A DNA stretch of 64,000 bases from Heliocidaris erythrogramma (lineage: Eukaryota; Echinodermata; Echinoidea; Camarodonta; Echinometridae): contig CM046870.1 of NCBI GenBank assembly GCA_025617745.1, forward strand, positions 9,972,410 to 10,036,409. The letters are read 5' to 3'. This document shows positions 1-12,800 of this stretch, in pieces; the first letter of the stretch is position 1; the number at the start of each line of letters is the position of its first letter. Below the pieces are notes generated by a model, which worked only from the letters and a program-made list of their open reading frames with translations, had not been told where the DNA came from and ran no database searches. The translations under genes and the position numbers were made by a program.

Positions 1-2680
1 ATTAATTTGCACCCATTTTTTTTTTGGGGGGGAGGGGTAATACTGAATGGTTCAATTTTTTTCCTTGAGGGGCTTGCACACAACACAATTATTTGCATTT
101 TTTCTCTTGTGTGTGTGTAAGGTATGGCAGATTGGGTATTGCCACGAAGATGAGGGGGGGGGGGGGGGGGGAATGTGTCCCGGGGCCTCCTGAATCCATC
201 ATTGCAGTGCTCTCTTTAGGCATCATTTCGTATGAGACCTGTAGGCCTACATACATGCAGATACCATAATCATCTAGCTTGTATCAGCATTGTACATGTA
301 TATCCTACCAAAATATTCACAAACTTTCTTTTTCTCATTATCTGCATTAATTTAAACCCAGACTTTCCAAACACACCCAAGCACTTTGGCAGAATGATAT
401 CGCTACATGCTAACATTACAGACCTGCAATGTAACCTGGAAATGGTGACTACAAATTACACACACACATCATTTGGCAAAAGAACTGCTGTGAGTACCAA
501 AGCACTTGGCACTAGACATATTACTGTAACTACATCAGCGAGCAGAAGTGGGACTCTTGCCAAGAGTTCACCGTGATATATCTGTAGTGAGTGGGGGAAC
601 CCCTGATAGTACAGGAAATATACCAGAAAGATTTGCTACATGTGTACACTTGTACATTTACATCCTGATAAACTGGGGTCCACTGCATACAGACCCCGAC
701 ATGTATGTCATTCCGGCCGGACTCCCAGAAACAGAGTGGATCCCCACTATAAATGTATTAAAGGCCTGTAATACTGTGACTTTTGTCAAATTGAGAAAAA
801 AAGTCACAGCTAGCATTTCATCACGACACAGGTAATTTTCTATTTCCAATCAAAATATATGCACTAGCAGTTTTCTGGTTTTTGTTTTGCCTTTATTGCC
901 ATCTTATTTAAACATATAATCCGAAAGGAGTCAATAGAAATAAAGTTTAAGTTTCAAATTTCAAGTTTCAAGAAGGGTAGGCCTATACTGTAGGGTATTT
1001 GTTAAAGAAGACCATACATGTAAAGTACCTTTAATCTTTATACTTGAAACCCTTCAAATCTGCTACTTTGTACCCCTTTACAATAAATCAATGCATAATA
1101 AAAACAAACGGGGAAAGATTTTCTTGTGATTCCGAAGAAGTTAACAAACGCCTGCCCTTTGAAGTCACGCTAGCCTCCAGCACACTGCATATGCTGCAGA
1201 CTTTTCTCACTGCATCATCCCTATAAACTAGCTACTCTTAAAAAGAGAAAATTGGAACTAATCCCATTTCACCCTCTTGTATCGCCTTTGCCCAAGGTCA
1301 GGTTTGAAAAGATTTCTGGGGCCACTCGACAAGTGTTTCTTTGATATTCTGTCTCGTTCCTCAGAAGAAGTGTTCTCTTTACAGGTTTGACAGTTTTTTA
1401 AAGAACTAGTATTCACCGAGGGACAGTAGTTTGCAGTCATAATGTGTAACAGAGCGGATCTACATGTAGGATTTTGTAAAACGGGGGACACACTAGTACT
1501 GTAAACCAGAAATTTTCGGAGGCTTGAAACTTTCGTGAATATCGCTAAGGGGTTGAAACTCGCAAAAGTTTCATGCAGCGAAATAATCAAATCATAATTG
1601 AAACAACATAAAATTATAACAATTCGCGAAAGTTTCTGGCTGCAAACTTGGCTGTCATTAACAATTTAAAAAGATTTATGCCGCAAAACTTTCTGGTTTT
1701 ACAGTATTTCGCAAACTATCGCAGAAGCCCAAAATAAAAGGTCATCGCCTCAAGAGGGGGGGGGGCATAATCTTGGAGTTGTTTTGGGTTTCAAATGGGG
1801 GGGCCACAGGTTGGATCTGCCCCCCCCCCCCCCCCCAATCTGCCAAATCTGAACTGCAAGACTACTGTATATATGCCCTGGAGATATTTTGCAGGGGTTT
1901 TATTTTCGCAAATTTCGCGAAATCGCATGTGGGTCGTGAATTAAACAACATGCTAACATACTGCCAACATATGTCCGTTTGTAATCTCCAGGTAAGAAAT
2001 TCACAACTTTGCTTTGCATCATCATTATCATTGCCATTTGTAGATTTGAGAATTTTTCCATTTGGCCCGTTTTCATTAGCCTGCGTTTCAAAATAACCCG
2101 CTAATTCTGACCCAACTTTTATGGCGGAAAACTTAAACCCGATGGGAACTAGCTTGAGCTAATTTGTATTAAATGAAGATGCAATTAGCTGGTTATTTTG
2201 TGGACTCAAGCTCGAGCTTACAGGTGAAGATGCACTCAGGTTTTGACTCGGGCTAATTTATTCACGATACCGTGTACTTAGAATCCTGGAACCGAAGTTG
2301 TGCACGCTCTGTAACTGGCTGAAATTCCAAGCTCAAGCTAGAATAGCACCAAGTACTCGGGCTGATGGAGAAAAGGTTTTTAAACTCAGATTGTTTTTCT
2401 TGAGTAGCGCTGATTTGGCTGGAATCTCGAGCTTTAACCAAACTCGGGCTGATAATGATGCACCTAATGTAAGTGTGCAAGACTGGTTGAAATCACAAAT
2501 CCATCTCTTGCACATGACCTATAAAATTTAGATCAAGACCAACAGCACGGATGTGAACAGGGTCTTTAATAGACAGATGCAAGAGGAAAATATTTCCTGC
2601 CATGACTTAAATTGGTTACTGATTATTGATCTCTTCTGGTGAATCCAATTACCGACCGGCCGCTTCCTCGATTCCTCTCG
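1..2680. other. Intergenic, no supportable gene
   Basis: I see no coding exon here. The stretch holds a poly-G tract near 158-172, paired G and C runs near 1758 and 1821, and ordinary AT-rich sequence. Short open frames lack codon structure, splice context or recognisable motifs. Confidence 0.6.
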
Positions 2681-2689
2681 GTCGTTGTC

Positions 2690-2760
2690 GTCCTAGGGTC
2701 CCTGGCCTTGAACCCTAGCCCCTCCTAATGAGGATCTCTCATCTACCACTGAACCAAGGT
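2690..2760 (-). mobile_element. tRNA-like (SINE-type) fragment
   Basis: On the minus strand a box-A-like TGGTTCAGTGGTAGA is followed about 30 bases later by a box-B-like GGGTTCAAGGC. That is the spacing of an internal RNA polymerase III promoter. I could not draw a convincing cloverleaf, so this reads as a decayed tRNA or tRNA-derived SINE head rather than a working tRNA gene. Confidence 0.35.
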
Positions 2761-2765
2761 TTCTA

Positions 2766-3587
2766 AAGGAAATGTCAGAGTTCAATCGTTTAATGTGGAA
2801 GGCTCCGTTGTATCCCTGTTTGATTGTGTGACTGTCAGCTGCATACGTATGTATGCAACTCGGATAGATCTGTCTTTGATTCCGATTTAGTAGTGCATGT
2901 AAGGCACACGCAGCCTGCAATACATACAGTTCATTCAAATGTGTGTCAGAATTTATCCATGTACTCAGCGTTTGGATAATTTAGTGAAGTACACTGTACC
3001 GTTCATCTTTTTGTGCATTTATTTAGCTGCACATGTCCCACATGTGTGTACTCATGGATCCTTTCACCTACTCCTGCAGTAGATAGATGTTCAAACACCC
3101 CTTACTTGCATGTTCTGACACATTATTTTCTGACAATTAAAAGCTACAAATATCACAGTCACCCAGCTTTAATAGCATATGTGTGAATATAACCTTAATA
3201 TTTCACGTATTGCTCTTACAGAATATCTGTTAATGTTAGTCAGAACATAAGGAAGATAACTAGTACACACATGACACATGAAAGGTACAGAAATGTACAT
3301 GTAGTTTATAATTATGTGTACATTTGCAATTTGCAGGTCAACATTTACATGTACGCTCTACATGTACATTGTACAATCCTGCAAACTTGCTGTAGTCAAC
3401 TTTTTTTCGAAGGAAAAAAAACAAACTTTTATTCTGGAATCATTCCAAGAAAATCCACAAGAAAATCCACAAAAAAGGAAAAAAAAAAAATCATACAGTA
3501 GATCGACACAATAAAATGTGTCCTAATTTCATGATCCTTCAGTACAAATTAAAACTTTTCATATCAAAAGAAATTTGTTGAACTTAC
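2766..3587. other. Probable intron of the minus-strand gene starting at 3914
   Basis: This lies directly after the splice donor at 3587-3582 on the minus strand. It contains AT-rich sequence and TACATGTA motifs. I found no downstream coding exon that I could support. Confidence 0.3.
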
Positions 3588-3914
3588 CTCAAGTTTCCTT
3601 TGCCTCTCTGGATCATAACCATGGTCCGGTCCCATGGGCATCGGGCCCCTATCCATCGGGCCCCTTTCCATCTGTCCTCTGTCCATCGGGCCCCGGTCTG
3701 GGGAAAGCGCCCCTCCATTGTGCCTCACCATATCTGAAGAGCTTACGGGCTCTCCCACCCCACCCCCACCGCCTCCACCGCCACCACCGCCTCCCCCTAC
3801 TCCCGGAGGGGGTTTCCCCACACCGTCGGGAGCAGGGGAGCCAGTGGGGGGTGGGGCGTGGGGAGAGTGTGGGTGCTGGTGAGGGTTGGGGTGCTGCGGG
3901 GGCTGGTTGCTCAT
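3588..3914 (-). CDS. First coding exon, Pro/Gly/His-rich N-terminus (unidentified gene)
   Basis: The ATG at 3914 is preceded six bases upstream by an in-frame TGA, so it is a credible start. The frame stays open for 109 codons and ends in phase 0 at a strong donor (GAG followed by GTAAGTT). The product is low-complexity: a Gln/Pro/His-rich start, a run of about 13 glycines near residues 40-53, then a repeated Met-Asp-Arg-Gly-Pro type segment near residues 73-95, ending with the charged segment DPERQRKLE. N-termini of this kind are common in nuclear regulators, but I do not recognise the family. Both the glycine run and the short repeats should be length-variable. The remaining exons must lie further left or outside the window, and I could not find them. 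Confidence 0.55.
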
Positions 3915-4877
3915 GATTCAATACAACTATGGCAGTTCAGCGTTTTAAGAAAAAAAAAAACTTTGGCTAAAACACCAAATCTTAATTAAAATTGAAAGAC
4001 TGCCGATATCACGTTTCCCTCAAATCTGTTGTTTTTGTGGTCTGTCAGCACAACTCAAACATCCAAGAGCGCCCTCAGGAGATTGATTTCTGGGCAAACA
4101 TTCTCTCACAATTCTATCCTGTAGTAGACTCAAGATGCAAGGCTCCAGACAGGTACAAATTAATCCAATAAATCCTTTGATTTCCTGAAATATAATCAGA
4201 AAAAAGAATGGATTATCATCAAATATTGAAAGGAGTTTCATACGGATGTTGCACAAAATATTCTTGACTTGATGTAATTGATCTATAGTAATAACGATAA
4301 CAACAATTATAATAATAATAATAATAATAATAATAGCAGATATTCTGCGAAAGGTCATGGACTATAATGAAAAAGAAAATTACGAATAAGATGAGGACTT
4401 CTTAAAACAAAGAGTAACCCTAGATTTCTGGATGAAATCCGGTTACCAACTGTGGACAAATCGATAATAATATTAATAATAATAAAATAATAATAATGAT
4501 AAATTAATAATAAAAATAATAATAATCATAGTAATGATGATGCAATGATGATTATGATGTACATTTATATTGTGCACATGTTACACATAATCCACCTCAA
4601 GTGTAAAATGGAGCTCATACAAAGGATGGGTGCATGCCTACATTTTTTGTAGGCCTATTGACGTGCATGTTCAAATAAAACTTTAAACAATGTTCCTTAT
4701 CAGGAATAGGGCACAAATGCATCATTAACCTGTAATGAATAGGGTCAAAATGCTGAAACCCATTATGAACAAGTCTAGTGTAATCACAAATATGTTGACA
4801 TGTGATAACAATGTCTGATCTCTACAGCAAGTGCAAAGTGTAAGTTGACATGGGGAAACTGGGTTGAACGCAAACTA
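3915..4877. other. Upstream AT-rich region with TAA microsatellites
   Basis: Holds (TAA)n/(ATA)n tracts near 4307-4335 and 4465-4530. A possible 5'UTR splice acceptor (CATAG) lies just upstream of the 3914 start on the minus strand. No gene seen. Confidence 0.5.
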
Positions 4878-5480
4878 GAGGTTATTGATTGCTCGCTTGA
4901 ATGACTAATGGATTGATTAATGGATAGATTGATGGATAAATTGATTGCTTTGTTCATTGATCAATTCAAAATTGATTGATTCATTCATTTGTTCATTCCA
5001 TCATTTATTTATTTCTTCCTTCATTCATTCCTTCGCTTTTCGGGAGAACTAATTGATTGATCAATTGAATGCATGATTGTGTGACTAGGCGACATGTACA
5101 ATGTATATTGGTTACCCGACCGACTGATTGATTGATTTTTTTATTGATTGATTGATTGATTGGTTGGATGATTGATTGGTTGGATGGATGACTGAGTGAT
5201 TGAATGATGGCTACATCATATATTTAGTGATTGTTTGCTTTCATTGCCTGATTTATTGATTGTCCGATCAATTGAATGCCTGACTGAATGAAAATTGTCT
5301 GACTTACCAAATGACTGATCAATCAATATATTGATTAATTCATTTGTTTAGCAGTAAATTGATGAATCAATTTAATTGAATATAATTTGATAATCAATAT
5401 ATTTGATAATCAATATATTGATTAATTCATTTGTTTAGCAGTAAATTGATGAATCAATTTAATTTAATATAATTTGATTC
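4878..5480. repeat. Degenerate GATT/ATTGATTG tetranucleotide region with a local duplication
   Basis: The stretch is dominated by imperfect ATTGATTG and ATTCATTC words. Within it, a segment of about 80-90 bases near 5330-5400 is repeated directly after itself, near 5405-5480, with a few changes. Confidence 0.7.
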
Positions 5481-5534
5481 ATAAATGAAACAATATTTCA
5501 AACAAAATGTGCCAGCTTTTATCATCTATAGAGA

Positions 5535-6276
5535 GCCAGAGGGGCTTTAAATGGAAAGTCCAAAGTAATATGAAGTTGATTTGAATGAAAGAAGAAAAGT
5601 GGGAGAAACAGATTTAATAGTAAAAGTTTGAGAAAAATCCAATAAGAAACAAGAAAGTTATGAATTTTTATATTATTTTGTAATCAATCAAACACAAATT
5701 GGCAACTCTGTGACATATCTTGCGAGCTCCTCTCCCATTTGCTCAGTACAGAACATCTCATAAATATTCATTTTCTTGGCTTTTGATGAAGGAATAGATT
5801 CGTTTCATTTCTTTTTGTGTAAAAACATGTGAGCAATGGTTATATCTTTAAAGGTGAAAGTATTCATTTTCTCAGCATCCATGTACATGTACATGTAACT
5901 CTCTTCTAAATCTACTGTTTTGTATTCACTGATTCTTTATTTTGTCTTTGCCGAATAAATAGTAACAATACCAATAACAATAACAATAACAACAATAATA
6001 ATAATAATAATAATGATGATGATTGAATATGTAGTTTCTTAATAGAGAAAATTAATGATTGTGAGGGTACTACAGGGCAAATGGGAAAGGAGCTCGCAAG
6101 ATGCAATACAATACACAGAGTTGCCAATTTGTGTCTGATAAATTACAACTTCAAAAATTCACAACTTTCTTATTTATTATCGTATTTTGCTCTAAAACCT
6201 TCACTGATCTGTTACTTTAATTTTCTGCTTCTTTTAAAACAAACTTGTAATCAGGGTGGACATTCCCCTTAATAGT
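5535..6276. mobile_element. Foldback (long inverted repeat) element
   Basis: The two halves are inverted copies. For example, the block containing TTGGCAACTCTGTGACAT and GCGAGCTCCTCTCCCATTTG (about 5698-5745) returns in reverse complement at about 6078-6135. The outer ends (GTTGATTTGAATGAAAG and the matching right side near 6240) also correspond loosely. An ATT/CAATAA microsatellite sits near the centre at 5965-6020. No protein is encoded. Parts of the same sequence recur near 7205-7240 and 7680-7715. Confidence 0.7.
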
Positions 6277-6582
6277 ATATTACAGCATTATCAACCTTCT
6301 GGCTCTTAGCATATATATATGCCAATGTAATCCATTACAAATCTACATTGTACACATATTGTGAAAGCTAGATCAGAAATCTGCCTACGGTCAGTGAAAT
6401 GAAAAAATACATTTGTGAGGCCGCCACCTGTCAAAGGCCTCTTTAAACTTGTCTGAGTAGTGTTTGCAGGCCACTCTCACAACTCAAATCATGAATGGAC
6501 CTTTAAGAAGATAAGTCAACAGGATTACCACTCAAAAGGGATTAGGTCATGGTTCCTGTGAATGTCCAATATCAGTCACATA

Positions 6583-6978
6583 TAGAGTACCGAAGTGTGA
6601 CGTCATCAAATTTTGATTTTTGTATTTCAGTATTTTTAGGACCATATTTAGGTAGAGCATGATGGAAAACGTTCACACATCAAATTTGACATGAATCAGT
6701 TCATGGTGGCCCAAGGTATGGCTATATGAATATCTAATTAGCCCCATTGAAGTCAGTGTAAATTGGCCTGGTTTTTAACAGTTTAGAACCAGGCCAATTT
6801 AACACTGACTTCAATGGGGCTAAGGAGGTATTCATGCAGCCATATCTCGGGGTCCAATGAGCCAATTGCCATAAAATTTGGGCTCTGGATGTTTTTCACC
6901 ATGTTCCTTTGAGATATGGTATAAAAAATGTCAAAATGAAAAAACAGCTTTTTGTGACGTCATCACTTCGGTACTCTA
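6583..6978. mobile_element. MITE with TIRs and a central palindrome
   Basis: The ends TAGAGTACCGAAGTG (left) and its complement CACTTCGGTACTCTA (right) form terminal inverted repeats, with a possible TA target duplication. A second inverted pair sits in the middle: the segment starting TTAGCCCCATTGAAGTCAG at about 6739 returns inverted at about 6787-6824, separated by about 15 bases. Each terminus carries a perfect TGACGTCA palindrome (6598-6605 and 6955-6962). There is no coding capacity, so it is non-autonomous. Confidence 0.85.
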
Positions 6979-8017
6979 TTACGGCCCAGTCTTAACTTTC
7001 TGATAACGATACATGTTCACTGTACCTAATTTCATAAATTTCAATTTCATTTTTCCTGAGAAAATATTTCATTTTACTTGTGCACTCCACAAATTATACA
7101 TGTTTACACACATTCAATATCTTCACCACTAACCATGAAATTAGAATTCTGCATAGAATTTCTAGAACACCAAAAGGGAGGTGCTCAAAAGTTGGTACAT
7201 CCACACAGTTGCCAATTTGCGTTTGATCGATTACAAGTTTAAAAATGCATAAATAGTCTTTATAAGATTTATCTGATGTGTTCCTCTCATTTTTTGTTTT
7301 TAAACTTACTTATTTATTTTCACTACCTGTTAGAGAACATTGGTTAACAAAAAAGCACTTACTTTCATACACATTCCTTCTCAATGACTGCATGCCTAAA
7401 ATTTAAACTGGAAATATGTCAACTGAATTGTTTGTACAACCATGCAAAGTTTAAAAGTTCAGGAAAAATAAGTCATGCCCTGACCATGTACACTGTACTA
7501 AACCAAACCACAGACAATTTTCAAGTTTGTTGATGTACATATGACCTTGGTCAAACCGATGTGAACTTTTGTCATAGCTATAGGAAGTTTCATTATGAAT
7601 ACATGTAAACCCCTTTTGCTTTCATTTCATTTTATTGTACTTTTCTGTAATGTGTTATTGTTATACATGTATGCCTTAAGAATGAAAATGCAAATTGGCA
7701 ACTCTGTGATGTAATGTCAATGCTTTGTACTAAAAAAATCTCTGACAAGGGAAAGTATAAATAAATCAACATACATACGTATTTGTAGGTTGTTTTCAGG
7801 TGCCCTTTATTTGGCTCAGCAATGTGAAAAGAGGGGGAACATTTTTGGAGTTGTATAGTTAAGATATATATGCCAAGTGGATTCCAAAAGGGAGGTACAG
7901 GCCCCCCCCCCCCCCCCCCCCCCGCCCCCCAATCTGCAAGTGATACAAATAATGGTTATTATAGTAAACGAAAAAGTTAGATTTAACACATTACTGAAGC
8001 TTTCAAATCTAAAAGAT
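6979..8017. other. Intergenic, repeat fragments
   Basis: Contains partial copies of the 5535-6276 foldback arm (near 7205 and 7680) and a run of about 20 C near 7904-7923. No gene seen. Confidence 0.5.
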
Positions 8018-8175
8018 CTGGTCCCCCATTTCATAAAACTTGATATCAGTAACAAGTTACAATAACTGTTATAAGCTACTGAAATATGGGCATCTGATTG
8101 GCTGAGAGCAAATATGTCATAGATCTGTGGAAGTTGTACTGATAATAAGTTTCATGAAACAGCTAGGGCCATGCT
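8018..8175. mobile_element. Short foldback MITE, copy 1
   Basis: The left end (CATTTCATAAAACTTGATATC) and right end (GATAATAAGTTTCATGAAAC) are inverted versions of each other. A closely related copy lies at 30746-30902, which supports a dispersed short element of about 155 bp. Confidence 0.7.
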
Positions 8176-8944
8176 GTACTAAGAAATTTCTGTTATTTAA
8201 CTTTGTGCATGTGAGTAAAACTTTTGCCAATCTTCAAGAGATTGTACATGTAGGCCTATAAAGCATTATTGTGAAACAAATCTACAAATTTTATCTTTGA
8301 GATAAATAATTCTCTTTGTCTCTACTTCTTTATATTTATATTGCTACTCAATCATGACACTGCTGGCTGATGCTGTGTCATATGATTTTAATAACTGTAT
8401 TCCATATATGTCAGTGGATGATAGATTAAAACTAAATTTGGTTTTAACCTTCACATAGGATGATATCTGATTTCATCCTTTAAAATGAGACACATGATTT
8501 AAAAGCATAAAGTGGATGATAAATCTTAAATAATTATCCCACGAGACTTTTATCATTGACCTAAAACAGAATTCTAAACAGTTTCTGATAAAGTAAAAAC
8601 ATTGTATATTCGAGAATCGAGAGGATGGGAATTGTCGATTGAATCCTCCGATTTTTATTGTTCTCGAGAGTAAAGCAGCGTCGCCATGTTCCCGGTGCGA
8701 TCGGGCTGTGTGACGTAGGGCATGGAGTTGGCCGTAGCGCATTGTAATTGGCTCGCAATAGTTCACCAATATTATTTTTAAAAGAGTTTATTATTATTAA
8801 TAATAACATAAATTACGCAAGAGTTTCATAATTAAATAAAATAAATCAATTTATATTATCTACGTAACTATCACATTTGAAAAACATTTATTAGAGTAAA
8901 ATAATCATCGTAAGTAAAACGTGTTCCAGGACACACTAGCTTGA
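8176..8944. other. AT-rich region with a CpG-richer stretch before the THAP exon
   Basis: Mostly AT-rich. Bases 8690-8760 are noticeably richer in G/C and CpG. No coding exon that I can support. Confidence 0.4.
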
Positions 8945-9199
8945 TTATACGATTCGCCCGGGCATAAGCTTAGCCCGCAGATCTACGTGATAATCGGCCT
9001 CCGTGAAATGATCACTGCAGATCACATCATTTTTCCGATCAAGTTTGAAGTCTTTTCCTTGGAATTTTTCCACGTTCAATATGGTCACCCAACGCTTGAA
9101 CAATTGCTGACATTTCTGCGGGTCTGGGAACCGATGGAATGATTTCCCTATCGTTTTCTTGGAACAGTTACAACAGCCGAACGCTTGACAATACACCAT
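8945..9199 (-). CDS. THAP-type zinc-finger exon, truncated C-terminus
   Basis: The THAP domain is a C2CH zinc-dependent DNA-binding module, often found in transcription regulators and in P-element-type transposases. I chose the internal ATG at 9199 because THAP proteins normally start only a few residues before the first cysteine. An upstream in-frame ATG at 9232 would add 11 residues. The 84-residue product has the Cys-x4-Cys pair (CQAFGC), the FHRFP segment, the conserved Trp (KRW), and the Cys-x2-His pair in ICSDHF. The usual AVPTIF end is missing: after LMPG the frame continues three residues and stops. A weak donor (GTATAA) overlaps that stop, so a further exon is possible. Otherwise this is a truncated THAP gene or a transposase remnant. 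Bases 9240-9340 upstream are CpG-richer, as expected for a promoter. Confidence 0.6.
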   Translation of the reverse strand: MVYCQAFGCCNCSKKTIGKSFHRFPDPQKCQQLFKRWVTILNVEKFQGKDFKLDRKNDVICSDHFTEADYHVDLRAKLMPGRIV

Positions 9200-12129
9200 G
9201 TTTACCGTGTGTATATGCAGCGCGCGCTTCATGCAAGCTAGCTACTAGCTAGTGAGTTCTCCATCCCCTACGTCATCACGCGCAAGGTTTTATGGGAAAT
9301 TTAGAGAAAATGGACGCCGCCAGTAGGAGCAGACGACGTTGTAATCATCGTAAAAAGTGGTCTCTATTTTCTGCTCTTACAACGGCATCAGTTGGTCTAA
9401 AACGGTGATTTTTATATCAAATTAAATGTTATTTTATTCACTATGACCCTATTTACATTTAAAAGCCTGGGGATAATTCTCCTTTAAATATTTATTTCTT
9501 TAACCTTTTTTCTTTTCCAACTATAATATGTATGTTTATATTGTACCCTATCACCATTGTTTATATTGTATCCTATTATTGTTTTTTATATGTATTCTAT
9601 TATTTTCGCAAATATTTGTACACCAGTGGAAGAAGAACTTCCTGTATTATCAATTCAGCTTCTTTCTTTTTTTAAATTAAGTAATGTATGTTTATTACTT
9701 TTGGTGTTACATGTGTATGCTTTGAGCATTGTGTTCGATGGTCTCATGCAGTGACAATTACATGTATTACAGTGAAGCTTGTGAACAGGCTCATCTAATG
9801 CAAGATATATATTGAAAAAGTTATGCATGGGTATATATGTTTATACACATAGGAAGTATTGTTCAAGTACTCTGCAACATACACGAATATATACCGAAAG
9901 GTCAATTATAGGACAGTCTTGCTAGACAGTTGCACTATGCACTGTGGAGTGTGTATACTTGCTAACTACGGGAGATTAGTTAAGCACAGCTCAAATCCAT
10001 TCCTATTTTACAGGAATTATGCGTAATTTTTGGCCTTTTAACCAGATTATGAACCCTAAATTCATCTCTTTTCCTGGAAACTCTGTATATCAGGTACACT
10101 GTGTTTTTAAATTTCACCTTGAGACATTCGTAATTGCGTAAATGCATGGGGCAAAAAGTAAGGAAAGGTACGTGGATTAATTGTATTGATATTAATTAAT
10201 TATACATGGAAATACAGTATCACATATAAGCATCTGATCTTATATTTTTATAGACAGAGCTGCATGTCTAAATGTTAAAGAGATTATAATTTTATCACTG
10301 TTCATGTGTAGGAGATTGAGAATCTGGTTAACAAATACATGTAGACTGTGCCGATAAGCTTGTCTGAAGCTAGCCTAACCTAGCAACAACTACATGTGTT
10401 ATACACAGTATTTCTGTCGATGAAATCAGAAATACAGAGCAGCATTTGAATGATAATGAAATGAAGTTTAACAAGTAGTGCACTGCATGGTTCCAATACG
10501 AAAGAAACATCGGAGAGCAAGTTTCTCAACATACAAACAGAGTCTATAAAGCATATCAAAATATACATGTACACTGTACACAGTACATGTACCTTCATTT
10601 TCATCAACAATTCAGGGTTGCAATATTTGTGAAACCACATTGTTATCAAAGGTGAAGAAAAGCAATTTATTGTAATATTTCTGCCCAGATAAATTACAAG
10701 GTTACAATTATTTAGAGTCTGGCATACAAAATATTCACCCACAGAAATAAATTATCAAAGTGTAAAAGAGAAAGTGCAACCACAAGGTATACAAGGACGG
10801 ATCCAGGATTTTAAAAAAATGAGGGGGGGGGGACACAATTCCAAACAAATCTAAAACCTCTGATAAGCAAAATAAGGTGGAGTGTCTGTCCACCCACTCC
10901 CCCCCCCCCCCCCCCTCTTCATCTGCCCCTGTGGTATAGTCATACAGTTATGGCCAATTTGTCAATTTGTACCTATCATTCATATACACGTATGCATGGA
11001 TATGTACATGTACAATACATGTACAATACATGTACATTCGCTATCTTCATGCCAGTTTAACCTTCGTATTACTTTCATAAAACTTCCCAAACCCGATAAT
11101 GATCTACCATATTTCGCTGATATTTCTACATTCATGAACCCATTGTCCATGGGAACCGGGTCATCCCTGTATTAATACTATGGGGATGAGAGAATTCAGT
11201 CGGCCATGGGTCAAATGCAACGTTCTGTAATTTTAGTAACCCTTTCATGACAGGAATTATTTAAGGGCTAAATTGATCACATTTTATTCTTCAAATTGGC
11301 AACAGTAAGATATTTCTTTTAGTGCTACATGGTTCTAATAAGTTAAAAGTCCTTGAAAACAATAAACATAGTTTTAGAAATAAGTCAAAAAGTTAGAAAA
11401 ATTGCCAATTTTGATGAAAAACAAGGATTTTGAACCTCTCAATGTGTTGCCAATTTACATGTAAGTATTTCAAAGCATAATCTTGATTTGAAAATTCCTG
11501 GCATCAAACGCAATATGGTCATGCAAGAAAAATGGACATAGTGTGTGTAGAAATTTTTGCTCTTTCTACTCATGCATCTAATATATTTTTTAGAGCTCTG
11601 AAATCAAAAGTTATTGAGCCAAACCATAAAATGTGGTCAATTGTCTTGAAATCCTTCAAAATTGCAGGGTGAGAAAGATATTCTACATTATGTGCATGAT
11701 ACACAAGATTGTTTACCGTGCGCTCCAATGCAATATATATCTCCACATTTGTCTGCCTACGGTGATCTGCACACATACCATAAACCAGCGGCTTTATAGC
11801 ACACATGTGAATCTGATTGACCATTTGTTGCATCCATCTGGGCTGTTTTTGTTTTTGTTTCTTTTGTGTTCCTGGACAGGAGAGAGTGCACGCCAGTGTG
11901 TTCTCAGGTAATATCGTAGGTTTATGATTTACCGTGCGAATGTATCGGCCTGAACGTGTATTTTCTATCAAACATGTGCAGTACCATTTAGCTCCATGTG
12001 AATTCTGCAATGGATGATTGAATTTGCATGGACTAAGGAATAAGTGGGCGGGGCACTAATTGTATACCATTTAAAGGGGCAAATACACGATGTAGGCTTA
12101 TGGTTTTTCTTTTCTTTTATTTAGTTTTC

Positions 12130-12177
12130 TCTTCTCTCTCTCTCTCTCTCTCCCTCCCTCTCTCTTTCTCTCTCTCC

Positions 12178-12217
<40 letters not shown>

Positions 12218-12275
12218 CTCACACTCTGTTTTCTCTCTATTACTCTCTCTTTCTCTCTCTCTCTCTCCCTCTTCC
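12130..12275 (+). repeat. (CT)n microsatellite
   Basis: Nearly pure CT/CTT/CCCT repeats over about 145 bases. Open frames on both strands here are repeat artefacts. Confidence 0.95.
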
Positions 12276-12675
12276 TCCTCTACCACTCCACATACACTGC
12301 ACTTGTCTTTAATACACATGTATGCTCTTTACTTACAGTGCAGGCAGCGTACATGTAACTAATTCAATTATCTTAACTACATGTACATGAAGTATTGTAC
12401 TTCTACCAGCATCTTTATCAAGCATCTTAGAAGATATCTGACTTCAGTGGTTATCAAATTTTCAGGAACTGTATCTTTTTTTTTACTTTTAAAATTGAAA
12501 AGATCAATTTTGAGCACAGATGTGCCTAAATTGTATATGTACAGTGTTCTTCCAGATGAAATGAAATTTACTAATCAAAACTAACCCAATCTCTACATGT
12601 AGCTTCATTTTTGGACCTACATGTATAGTAACACTACACATGTTACCAAATCCTAAAACCTATTAAACCTAATGA

Positions 12676-12800
12676 GTAAAGGAGAGAGAAAGAGAGAGAG
12701 AGAAGAAAAAAGAGAGAGAAAAAAAGGAGAGAAAAAAAAGAGAGAGAGAAAAAAAAGAGAGAAAAAAATAACAGCAGAAAAAAAGGGGAGAGGGAGAAGA
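12676..12800 (+). repeat. Purine-rich GA/AAAG tract
   Basis: An almost pure purine strand (GAGAGAAA-type words) of about 120 bases. The apparent Lys/Glu/Arg protein is an artefact. Confidence 0.95.

Noticed and set aside
9300-9410. Plus-strand start ATGGACGCCGCC at about 9309 as a bidirectional gene
   Set aside because: The frame stops after about 30 codons, and no convincing donor lies within it.
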